Positions 1 through 6,781 of a stretch of DNA of 64,000 bases are shown in pieces. Made by a program: the position numbers and the translations under genes. The DNA is from Sphingobacterium kitahiroshimense (GTDB lineage: Bacteria > Bacteroidota > Bacteroidia > Sphingobacteriales > Sphingobacteriaceae). Location of the stretch: assembly GCF_025961315.1 (NCBI RefSeq), contig NZ_JAOQNK010000001.1:2914001-2978000 (forward strand), read 5' to 3'. The notes beneath the pieces are model-generated. The model had not been told where the DNA came from, searched no databases, and saw only the letters and a program-made list of their open reading frames with translations. Position 1 is the first letter of the stretch. Each line of letters starts with the position of its first letter.

Positions 1-455
1 TAGTGTCTGCAAAAATCAATGCACTTTCTACAGAAGAGCTTGCAAAATTGGAAAGCGATGGTGAAATTTTATTAGCCGATACACCTTATACAATTCAATT
101 GAGCGATGTAGAAATTATAGCAGAAGATGTTGCTGGCTGGCAGGTCGCTAATTTAGCTAAATTAACCGTAGCCCTGGATATCCATATTTCTGAGGAATTA
201 AAACAAGAAGGATTGTCAAGAGAGTTGGTTAACCGTATCCAAAACCTAAGGAAAGACAAAGGTTTTGAGGTTACTGACCGTATCCGTGTTTTAGTTAGCA
301 AAGATGCTGATATTGAGAGCGCAACGAATGAAAATTTATCTTATATTTGTACCGAAATTCTAGCGGATTCATTGAGTTTCGAAGAATCACTAACTACCGG
401 AGATAGCATTGATATTGACGGAAAGGAATTGAATGTTTTAATCGAAAAAATTTAA
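1..455 (+). CDS. ileS: Isoleucine--tRNA ligase, C-terminal fragment
   Basis: Only the last 150 or so codons are present; the gene is cut by the left window edge and the first two bases belong to a split codon. The protein would charge tRNA-Ile in the cytoplasm. The fragment contains the helical part following the anticodon-binding domain (motif EGLSRELVNRIQNLRKDKGF) and the terminal small alpha/beta domain typical of long Bacteroidota IleS proteins. None of the catalytic signatures (HIGH, KMSKS) are in view, so the identification rests on the C-terminal domain and on the gene order ileS, dksA-like, lspA, which I recall as common in this phylum. The GTG at position 3 is an internal codon, not a start. 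Confidence 0.9.
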   Translation, partial: VSAKINALSTEELAKLESDGEILLADTPYTIQLSDVEIIAEDVAGWQVANLAKLTVALDIHISEELKQEGLSRELVNRIQNLRKDKGFEVTDRIRVLVSKDADIESATNENLSYICTEILADSLSFEESLTTGDSIDIDGKELNVLIEKI

Positions 456-458
456 ATT

Positions 459-845
459 ATGGCAACTAATAACGAAAAGACACGCTATAGCGATTCAGAG
501 CTACAAGAATTTAAAAGCATTATCTTAGAAAAACTAAGAATTGCAAAAGAGGAACTTGCTGCCTTAACAGCCTCTCTAAATAATAGTGATGCAAACGGTA
601 CGGATGATACTGCTGGTACTTATAAAACTTTGGAAGATGGTTCTGCCACTTTAGAAAAAGAACAAACGAATCAGTTAGCTGCTCGCCAACGAAAATTCAT
701 CGACAACTTAGATGCGGCTTTAGTTCGTATTGAGAACAAAACTTATGGTATTTGTAGAGAAACGGGAAAATTGATCCAAAAGGAAAGATTGAAAGCTGTT
801 CCTCACACTACGTTAAGTATCGAAGCTAAAAATAAACAGTATTAA
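459..845 (+). CDS. TraR/DksA family protein lacking zinc-finger cysteines
   Basis: A 128-residue protein. It has a long charged helical N-terminus (about residues 10-80, probable coiled coil) and a C-terminal segment beginning YGIC at about residue 99 that aligns with the DksA/TraR zinc finger. Family members bind the RNA polymerase secondary channel with ppGpp. Of the four zinc-ligand cysteines expected, only Cys99 is left; the others are replaced (CRET, then TLSIEAK), so a zinc-free fold is likely. It starts 3 bases after ileS stops and so is probably co-transcribed with it, and it is followed by a terminator. Family assignment is solid; DksA-like activity is inference. Confidence 0.85.
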   Translation: MATNNEKTRYSDSELQEFKSIILEKLRIAKEELAALTASLNNSDANGTDDTAGTYKTLEDGSATLEKEQTNQLAARQRKFIDNLDAALVRIENKTYGICRETGKLIQKERLKAVPHTTLSIEAKNKQY

Positions 846-868
846 TATTTTTTAAATACAAAAACATA

Positions 869-899
869 ATGGTCTTTACCAAAAGTAAAGACCATTTTT
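869..899 (+). terminator. Rho-independent terminator after dksA-like gene
   Basis: An inverted repeat (AATGGTCTTTAC and GTAAAGACCATT) with a short AT-rich loop is followed by a T-run. It ends the ileS/dksA-like transcription unit just before lspA. Confidence 0.75.
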
Positions 900-905
900 A
901 CAACT

Positions 906-1556
906 ATGAAAGGCTATACTAAACCAGTAATTCTGATTATTCTCGTTCTTTTAATTGACCAGATATCAAAAATATGGGTCAAATTAAATATGACCATTGG
1001 TCAAAGTTATGAGGTGATTGGTAAATTTGTACAAATCCATTTTATAGAGAATAATGGAATGGCCTATGGAATGGAATTTGGTGGCGAATTTGGGAAACTG
1101 ATGCTAACACTTTTTCGTATTATCGCTGTCGGAGCAATCGGCTATGGCCTGCATTACATGGTTAAAAAGAAATATAATCGCGGATTTATTCTCAATATTG
1201 CCTTAATCTTTGCAGGAGCACTTGGAAATATTATCGACTCTACTTTTTATGGTATGATATTTAGTGAAAGCACCTGGTACGATAAAGCTTCATTATTTCC
1301 TGCAGATGGAGGATATGCAACGATTTTCCATGGAAAGGTCGTTGATATGCTCTATTTTCCACTGATTAATGGAACATTCCCATCCTGGCTCCCGATTTGG
1401 GGTGGTCAAGAATTTCTATTCTTCCGACCGGTATTCAATATTGCTGATTCTGCAATATCAGTAGGGGTTGTGCTGATTCTACTCTTCCAAAAGAAATATT
1501 TTAAAGAAGAGAAAGAAGAAAAAACAAGTATACATAGTGAAATCGTAGAAGATTAA
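906..1556 (+). CDS. lspA: Lipoprotein signal peptidase (signal peptidase II)
   Basis: This inner-membrane aspartyl peptidase removes signal peptides from prolipoproteins at the lipobox cysteine. The protein has 216 residues and four predicted membrane helices. The two conserved catalytic blocks are visible as GNIIDS (Asp111) and FNIADSAI (Asp181). The 70-residue gap between the two aspartates is far larger than the roughly 27 in E. coli LspA; it contains a periplasmic insertion with the conserved VVDML segment, which I recall as typical for Bacteroidota. The C-terminus is a charged lysine/glutamate tail. The gene stands alone between two terminators. The azurin-like protein at 36774 is one likely lipoprotein substrate in this window. 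Confidence 0.95.
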   Translation: MKGYTKPVILIILVLLIDQISKIWVKLNMTIGQSYEVIGKFVQIHFIENNGMAYGMEFGGEFGKLMLTLFRIIAVGAIGYGLHYMVKKKYNRGFILNIALIFAGALGNIIDSTFYGMIFSESTWYDKASLFPADGGYATIFHGKVVDMLYFPLINGTFPSWLPIWGGQEFLFFRPVFNIADSAISVGVVLILLFQKKYFKEEKEEKTSIHSEIVED

Positions 1557-1572
1557 TAACGACTTCTAAAAA

Positions 1573-1597
1573 GTCTTGAATTTTCAAGGCTTTTTTT
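1573..1597 (+). terminator. Terminator after lspA
   Basis: Inverted repeat GTCTTGAA/TTCAAGGC (8 pairs, one G-U) followed by seven T. It argues against the upstream in-frame start at 1576 for the next gene, which would lie inside the hairpin. Confidence 0.75.
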
Positions 1598-1611
1598 ATG
1601 AACAACTACAA

Positions 1612-2562
1612 ATGATAAAATTATATATTAAATGCACCCTTTTAACACTTTTCAGTGTTCTAAGTTTACAAGGAATTGCACAATACAGCAATCCTGAACT
1701 CGTAAAAAAACATATCAACTATCTCGCAAGTGATAAGATGAAAGGTCGCGGAACAGGAAGCAAAGAAGTATTCAAAGCGGCAGATTATATTGAAAAATAT
1801 TTTAAAAAACTTAAACTTCAACCGTTAGGTGAAAAAGGATTCAGACAATCATTTGATGCTAAAGTATGGAAAGTTAAAGTGAGTGACAGCATTCGCAAAG
1901 CAGATAACATCATTGCATTTTTAGACAATGGCGCTCCACTTACTATTGTAATCGGGGCACATTATGACCATTTAGGAACTGGTCATCAAGGCAGTTCGAA
2001 AGATTCCCTGGGTGTTGGTAAAATACATAACGGAGCAGATGATAATGCTTCGGGCGTAGCCGGCTTACTGGAATTAGCACGTTATTATAGTACGAATAAT
2101 TTAAAGGAAAGTTATAATTTTCTTTTTATCGCATTTGGTGCTGAAGAGTTAGGATTAATCGGATCAAAATATTTTACCGAACACCCAACTTTACCACTTG
2201 ATAAAATAACAGGTATGTTAAACATGGATATGATCGGTAGGTTAAATCCTGAACAGGGTGTTGCTGTAATTGGATATGGGACAAGTAAAAAATGGCCGGA
2301 AATATTTAAGGGTATCACACCTAAAATTAAGTTTTATACAGGTCATGATGGTAATGGTGGTTCTGACCAGACCTCATTCTATAAGAAGAATATTCCAGTT
2401 CTATTTTTCCACACAGGAGGTCATCCTGATTATCATATGCCAACAGATGATCCAGAAAAAATCAACTATTCAGGACTTACTGGAATTATTGATTTCGAGG
2501 TCATGGTTATCAACAATATGTTAAAACAAAGTGAGAAACTCGAATTCCAATTCACAAATTAA
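1612..2562 (+). CDS. Secreted M28 family metallopeptidase
   Basis: A zinc-dependent aminopeptidase-type enzyme (M28, PA/Zn_peptidase fold) of about 316 residues. The M28 metal-binding blocks are visible in order: GAHYDHLG (His about 117), NGADDNASG (bridging Asp), FGAEELGLIGS (catalytic and ligand Glu), MDMIGRL (Asp) and HPDYHMPTDDPE (His). I chose the ATG at 1612 because it begins a clear signal peptide (MIKLYIKCTLL, hydrophobic core, then QGIAQ); the in-frame ATG at 1576 lies in the lspA terminator. The product is therefore probably periplasmic or outer-membrane exposed. It overlaps the next gene by one base (TAATG), suggesting coupled translation. Substrate unknown. Confidence 0.9.
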   Translation: MIKLYIKCTLLTLFSVLSLQGIAQYSNPELVKKHINYLASDKMKGRGTGSKEVFKAADYIEKYFKKLKLQPLGEKGFRQSFDAKVWKVKVSDSIRKADNIIAFLDNGAPLTIVIGAHYDHLGTGHQGSSKDSLGVGKIHNGADDNASGVAGLLELARYYSTNNLKESYNFLFIAFGAEELGLIGSKYFTEHPTLPLDKITGMLNMDMIGRLNPEQGVAVIGYGTSKKWPEIFKGITPKIKFYTGHDGNGGSDQTSFYKKNIPVLFFHTGGHPDYHMPTDDPEKINYSGLTGIIDFEVMVINNMLKQSEKLEFQFTN

Positions 2563-3479
2563 TGATGGTTACCAACAAAGTGTTAATAACTGGGTCAAAT
2601 GGGTTTTTAGGACAAAAACTAATCGATCTACTTAGTAAAAACCTCAATTATGAAGTTTTTGCTATTTCCATGAATAAAAACGACAATCCGAATGTAGCGA
2701 ATTATCATTTTCAACAATTGGATTTGATGAATTCGGATCTTTTAAACACCTATCTGTCAGAAGTTAAACCAAATTACATCATTCACACTGCTGCAATCAC
2801 AAGTGTTGAAGGGTGCGAAGCTGATAAAGTGCTCTGTGAAAAGATGAACGTTGAGGTAGCGAAGCAATTGGCCGACTATTGTAAGCAGACAAATGGTTTT
2901 TTAGTACAGTTATCCACAGACTTTGTTTTTGATGGCCAAAATGGTCCATATAAAGAGGATGATTCAATCAATCCATTAAGTGAATATGGTAAAAGCAAAT
3001 TACGTTCAGAACAAGTTATCCATAACTCTGGATGTGAATATGCGATCTTAAGAACTATATTGGTGTATGGAATAAATGCTAATCCAAACCGCTCTAATTT
3101 AGTGCTTTGGGCAAAAGAAAAACTTTCAAAAAATGAACCGATAAAAGTTGTGAAAGATCAGTGGCGCATGCCAACGTTTGTTGATGATTTAGCTGAAGCC
3201 TGTCTTTTAGCTATTGAGAAACGTGCAACAGGAGTTTTCCACATCAGTGGGGAGGAAATGTTTACAATTGCTGAAGCAGTCTATCAAATTGCAGATTTTT
3301 GGAACTTTGACAAATCCTTAATTTCAGAAATTACGGCGGCATCAATAGGTCAATCTGAAAACAGACCACAAAAAACAGGATTTATATTATCAAAAGCCAA
3401 GTCGATTTTGGGCTTTCAACCAACTCCTTTCAAAGCGAGTTTAGAAATAATCGATAAACAATACGGAATCTTCCGTTAA
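2562..3479 (+). CDS. NAD(P)-dependent SDR reductase, RmlD-like
   Basis: An extended short-chain dehydrogenase of 305 residues that resembles dTDP-4-dehydrorhamnose reductase (RmlD substrate-binding family). The Rossmann motif TGSNGFLGQKL is at residues 10-20 and the catalytic Tyr-Lys pair is in SEYGKSK. The first residues (MMV) leave two possible starts, 2562 and 2565; the first overlaps the preceding stop by one base. No dTDP-rhamnose genes lie nearby, so a role in sugar nucleotide synthesis is not supported by context, and another sugar or small-molecule reductase is possible. It is followed by the thioesterase gene 13 bases later. Confidence 0.85.
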   Translation: MMVTNKVLITGSNGFLGQKLIDLLSKNLNYEVFAISMNKNDNPNVANYHFQQLDLMNSDLLNTYLSEVKPNYIIHTAAITSVEGCEADKVLCEKMNVEVAKQLADYCKQTNGFLVQLSTDFVFDGQNGPYKEDDSINPLSEYGKSKLRSEQVIHNSGCEYAILRTILVYGINANPNRSNLVLWAKEKLSKNEPIKVVKDQWRMPTFVDDLAEACLLAIEKRATGVFHISGEEMFTIAEAVYQIADFWNFDKSLISEITAASIGQSENRPQKTGFILSKAKSILGFQPTPFKASLEIIDKQYGIFR

Positions 3480-3492
3480 TAATAAAAAAGAG

Positions 3493-4020
3493 ATGAAGGA
3501 GAAATGTGCTAAAGAGTCTACTACGGTAATGAATGAATTAGTATTACCAAATGATACGAATACTTTTGGTAATTTAATGGGCGGTAGATTGTTGTATTGG
3601 ATGGATATCTGTTCTGCAATGGCAGCGCAGAAACACTGTAATAGTCCAGTAGTAACCGTATCGGTCGATAACGTTTCATTCAAAAGGTCCATTCGACTAG
3701 GAGAAGTTGTGACCATTGAAGCAAAGGTAACGCGTGCTTTTAACACTTCAATTGAAGTAAGAATGGAAGTGTTTGCTCAAAATCTTCCATTGGGAACAAA
3801 AGAAAAATCAAATGAAGCCTATTATACATTCGTAGCGGTAGACGAACATGCCAAACCGCAGCCTATTCCGAAAGTAGTTCCTGAAACAGAATTGGAACAT
3901 AGGCTTTACGATGAGGCAATGAGACGTCGTGAGTTACGCTTAATATTAAGTGGTAAGCTAGATCCAAGCAAAGCTACTGAATTAAAAAACCTTGTCAATT
4001 TATTTGATCACAAAGGCTAA
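3493..4020 (+). CDS. Acyl-CoA thioesterase, hotdog fold (BACH/YciA type)
   Basis: A 175-residue cytoplasmic thioesterase expected to hydrolyse acyl-CoA esters to free acid and CoA. The hotdog core is recognisable: the VLPNDTNTFGNLMGGRLLYWMD segment holds the catalytic Asn/Asp of the YciA/BACH group, followed by the central helix and VDNVSFKRSIRLGE. A C-terminal helical extension rich in Arg and Glu (about residues 130-175) is longer than in YciA. It follows the SDR gene by 13 bases and ends at a strong terminator, so the M28, SDR and thioesterase genes probably form one unit. A second, shorter hotdog thioesterase lies at 38946. Confidence 0.9.
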   Translation: MKEKCAKESTTVMNELVLPNDTNTFGNLMGGRLLYWMDICSAMAAQKHCNSPVVTVSVDNVSFKRSIRLGEVVTIEAKVTRAFNTSIEVRMEVFAQNLPLGTKEKSNEAYYTFVAVDEHAKPQPIPKVVPETELEHRLYDEAMRRRELRLILSGKLDPSKATELKNLVNLFDHKG

Positions 4021-4022
4021 TT

Positions 4023-4057
4023 AAAAATGCCTCAGATGATGTATCTGAGGCATTTTT
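4023..4057. terminator. Bidirectional terminator between convergent genes
   Basis: A perfect 15-bp stem (AAAAATGCCTCAGAT and its complement) with a 5-base loop; A- and T-runs flank it, so it can serve both the thioesterase gene and the convergent EVE gene. Confidence 0.85.
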
Positions 4058-4080
4058 AATTTTAATTAGTGCAAACGCTA

Positions 4081-4488
4081 TTATTCAGAGCCTAAAGCCA
4101 CTATACGATCAAACTCTTCAGCCTTTAGTGGCATTACAGATAATCTTCCTTGACGTACTAATGCAACATCCTGTAAAAATTCATCTGCTTTGATCTGCTC
4201 TAACGTAACTGATTTCTTAAATGTTTCCACCGGAGCTAAATCTACGACTACCCATTTCGGATCTTCAGTTGTAGGGTCCTGATAGTATTCTTTTACAACT
4301 TTTGCAATACCCACCACTTCTTTTCCTTCATTGCTATGGTAAAATAAAACAAGATCACCCTCTTTCATTGCTTTAAGATTGTTACGGGCTTGATAATTAC
4401 GTACACCATCCCAAAACGTCTGACCATCTTTATTAAATTGCTCCCAGCTGTATTTGAAAGGCTCAGATTTGACCAAAAAGTAATTCAT
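4081..4488 (-). CDS. EVE domain-containing protein
   Basis: A 135-residue single-domain protein of the EVE (PUA-like) family. The start MNYFLVKSEP, WDGVRNYQARNNL and GDLVLFYHS are the family hallmarks. EVE domains are PUA/YTH-related and are thought to read modified bases in nucleic acids; the physiological role in this phylum is unclear. It starts 10 bases after gldC stops and so is probably in the same transcript. No restriction or modification genes are nearby, so a defence role has no contextual support here. Confidence 0.9.
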   Translation of the reverse strand: MNYFLVKSEPFKYSWEQFNKDGQTFWDGVRNYQARNNLKAMKEGDLVLFYHSNEGKEVVGIAKVVKEYYQDPTTEDPKWVVVDLAPVETFKKSVTLEQIKADEFLQDVALVRQGRLSVMPLKAEEFDRIVALGSE

Positions 4489-4498
4489 ATCGAAAAAA

Positions 4499-4849
4499 TT
4501 AGTTTTGTTGTTCTAATACTTCCATTTTATCAGCAAAGTGAGCACAATAATCACGTAAATCTGCGATTACTTTCTCTGCCATAGGATCACCGCCTGAAGA
4601 ACGTAGAAATGAATCTCCTAATGTCTGTAAGGTCTCATAGAAAAAACGTTTCATCTCATCATAAGGCATATCTTTAGTCCATAAATCGATACGCATTGAG
4701 TTTTTATATGCAGAATCCCATAATGCTAAAAACATGGCTTTGGCAGGAAGCTCATCAGAAGATTCACCATCATTAGAAGACCAAGTAATTTTGTCAGGCA
4801 CATTTGCATCATCCAATTCAACCTGTAATTTTATTTCTGCTTTTTTCAT
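4499..4849 (-). CDS. gldC: Gliding motility protein GldC
   Basis: A 116-residue protein matching GldC of Bacteroidota (start MKKAEIKLQVELDD, central TWSSNDGES and the conserved WTKDMPYDEMKRFF region). In Flavobacterium johnsoniae, gldC is one of the gld genes linked to gliding. It is soluble here, with no signal peptide or membrane segment. No other gld or spr gene is present in the window, and gldC homologues occur in non-gliding members of the phylum, so its presence alone does not show motility. It is upstream of, and probably co-transcribed with, the EVE gene. Confidence 0.85.
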   Translation of the reverse strand: MKKAEIKLQVELDDANVPDKITWSSNDGESSDELPAKAMFLALWDSAYKNSMRIDLWTKDMPYDEMKRFFYETLQTLGDSFLRSSGGDPMAEKVIADLRDYCAHFADKMEVLEQQN

Positions 4850-5006
4850 TAGAATATGATTTGTTTTAATAATGAGTGTTAGCTTTTACTAATTATTAAG
4901 CTAGTTTCACTCGTTTTTTAAAGGCTATGAAGCTACTCTGAACATGTTGATTTCTCTATGATATGCTCAAGACTGTTTCATATTAATAATGCTTTTTACA
5001 AAAGGC

Positions 5007-5246
5007 TTACGCTATTTTTATAATAAGTGTTAAGATCGCGACTACCACTATAAAACCCAACTCATAGAGCCAAAGTTTTTTATTTTGTTTGACAATAATC
5101 CGGAAGAAAATATCCACCAATAGTAATACCACCATTAAGATCGACAGCGCAGTCATAGACAGTAATGGTTTTGTATCGGACATATCCTCTACAAAATACC
5201 AAGCTAGTAAGCATGCCGATACGATATTAATTGGTGTAAGTCTCAC
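5007..5246 (-). CDS. Small membrane protein of unknown function
   Basis: A 79-residue protein with three likely membrane helices (about residues 5-20, 28-50 and 58-78) separated by short charged loops (VEDMSDTK and KQNKK). The start is a GTG whose first base is the last base of the helicase stop codon (TAGTG), so translation is probably coupled to the helicase. I do not recognise a family. The reading frame is compact and close to the helicase, which supports it being real, but no conserved motif can be pointed to. Confidence 0.6.
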   Translation of the reverse strand: MRLTPINIVSACLLAWYFVEDMSDTKPLLSMTALSILMVVLLLVDIFFRIIVKQNKKLWLYELGFIVVVAILTLIIKIA

Positions 5247-6595
5247 TATTTTGTTCTATAATTTCTTTTAGTAGAAGTTTTAGGACCTTGTTTATTAGAC
5301 TTGAACCCCGATGCACGCTGTGATGCTTTTGCTTCTTTCTGCTTGATTGCAAATTTCTTTTCGTGGAACGCACCTTTAAAATCTGGATCTTCTTTTCGTT
5401 TTTGAATATCGATTTCTTTGGCAATAGCCTGGCGTTCGAAATATGGTGTTTCTTCGATAAAAACTTCACCTGGTAGTGGAGCAACATCAACAGACTGACG
5501 CATTAACTTTTCAATTTTTCTGAAATAATATTTTTCTGCATCATTGCAAAAAGTAATAGCATCACCAGAATTAAATGCACGGCCGGTACGTCCGATACGG
5601 TGTACGTAATCTTCTGTCACTATAGGAACTTCAAAGTTAATCACATGAGAAACATTGGAAACATCAAGACCACGTGCTGCTACATCAGTCGCCACTAATA
5701 TTCGTATATTTCCTTCTTTAAAGGCATTAATAGAATTGATACGTGTATTTTGACCTTTATTAGCATGTATAACCCGTACTTGATCTTTGCCATATTTACG
5801 TTCTAAAAAAGCAAAAACATTATCCGCAACTGTTCTTGTTTTGCAAAAAACAATTAAACGATGAAATGATTCATCATCTTTCAGTAGATGTTGCAATAAA
5901 TTGAGTTTTGTTTTTTGATTAGGAACGAAATAAACTCTCTGACTCACCGTCGAAGCTGGCGTTGCTTGCTCAGAAACTTCTATAACCGTTGGAAAAGCTA
6001 AGAAATCGCCAGCAATTTTCCGAACCAGCTCTCCCATTGTTGCGGAGAATAATAGATTTTGTCTTTTTCTAGGCACGACTTCCAAAATACGGTGCAATTT
6101 AGAAATGAATCCCATATCCATCATTTTATCGGCCTCATCCATCACCAAAAATTTCAATGATTTCACATTAATATGACCTTCTAAATATAAATCTAAAAAG
6201 CGCCCTGGTGTCGCGACAATTATGTCTACTCCTTTTTCAAGGTTTTCAATTTGGGTTTTAGGCCCCAAACCACCATATAAAACAACTGTACGTAAATCAA
6301 GATATTTTGAAAATGTCTGGATATTTTCCTCTATCTGCATAGCAAGTTCGCGGGTTGGCGATAAAATTAAAGCGCGTGCATCTTGACCTTGCGCATATTT
6401 CAATTTCATTAATATAGGTAAGACAAATGCAGCCGTCTTTCCAGTGCCTGTTTGCGCTACTCCCATGATATCTTGACCAGCTAGAATCGGTGTAATAGCT
6501 TTTTGTTGTATTTCTGTTGGAACCGAATAACCTGCTTCTTCAATTGCATTCAAAAGCTGCTTATTCAATTTAAAATTTTCAAATGTTTGCTGCAT
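5246..6595 (-). CDS. DEAD-box ATP-dependent RNA helicase (RhlE-like)
   Basis: A cytoplasmic RNA helicase of about 449 residues. Visible motifs in order: Q-motif (GYSVPTEIQQKAI), motif I (AQTGTGKTA), Ia (PTRELA), Ib (TPGR), II (DEAD), III (SAT), then IV-VI (VATDVAARGLDV, HRIGRTGR). The C-terminal tail from about residue 380 is basic and lysine-rich and ends in low-complexity RNA-binding-like sequence. I chose the ATG at 6595 (MQQTFENFKL): a perfect -7 box, TATCTTTG, sits 4 bases upstream, so the longer frame from 6622 would start before the promoter. Likely roles are ribosome assembly or mRNA turnover, especially in cold; this is inferred from the family. Confidence 0.93.
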   Translation of the reverse strand: MQQTFENFKLNKQLLNAIEEAGYSVPTEIQQKAITPILAGQDIMGVAQTGTGKTAAFVLPILMKLKYAQGQDARALILSPTRELAMQIEENIQTFSKYLDLRTVVLYGGLGPKTQIENLEKGVDIIVATPGRFLDLYLEGHINVKSLKFLVMDEADKMMDMGFISKLHRILEVVPRKRQNLLFSATMGELVRKIAGDFLAFPTVIEVSEQATPASTVSQRVYFVPNQKTKLNLLQHLLKDDESFHRLIVFCKTRTVADNVFAFLERKYGKDQVRVIHANKGQNTRINSINAFKEGNIRILVATDVAARGLDVSNVSHVINFEVPIVTEDYVHRIGRTGRAFNSGDAITFCNDAEKYYFRKIEKLMRQSVDVAPLPGEVFIEETPYFERQAIAKEIDIQKRKEDPDFKGAFHEKKFAIKQKEAKASQRASGFKSNKQGPKTSTKRNYRTK

Positions 6596-6599
6596 TTTA

Positions 6600-6607
6600 C
6601 AAAGATA
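6600..6607 (-). promoter_or_regulatory. -7 promoter box of the DEAD-box helicase
   Basis: On the minus strand the box reads TATCTTTG, a full match to the Bacteroidota TAnnTTTG element, and is 4 bases before the ATG at 6595. No clear TTG -33 element was found. The mRNA would be leaderless or nearly so. Confidence 0.6.
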
Positions 6608-6718
6608 ATGAAAAGCATCCACATGCTTATCTTATGCATTAAATGATTATCAGATTGACGTAAAACTGACATAACTGTTTCATTATTATTGTTAAAAAGA
6701 TGCTTCATTGGTCGCATT

Positions 6719-6748
6719 TTGATTTAAAGCAGAATTAAACCACCTTTG
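6719..6748 (+). promoter_or_regulatory. Promoter of the S46 peptidase gene
   Basis: TTG at 6719-6721 and CACCTTTG at 6741-6748 are separated by exactly 19 bases, matching the Bacteroidota sigma-ABfr arrangement with one mismatch in the -7 box. The start codon is 33 bases downstream. Confidence 0.65.
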
Positions 6749-6781
6749 TAGTAAATAACTAAACTTTTTTATCAAGTTTGT

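Noticed and set aside
3..5. GTG at position 3 as a start of a separate small gene
   Set aside because: The sequence is the continuous 3' end of ileS; the apparent start arises from the window edge.
1576..1611. Upstream ATG for the M28 peptidase
   Set aside because: It lies in the lspA terminator hairpin and would precede the signal peptide with 12 polar or aromatic residues.
5227..5490. Minus-strand 87-residue frame inside the helicase gene
   Set aside because: It is a shadow of the helicase C-terminal region in another frame, rich in Lys and Arg as expected for frameshifted coding sequence.
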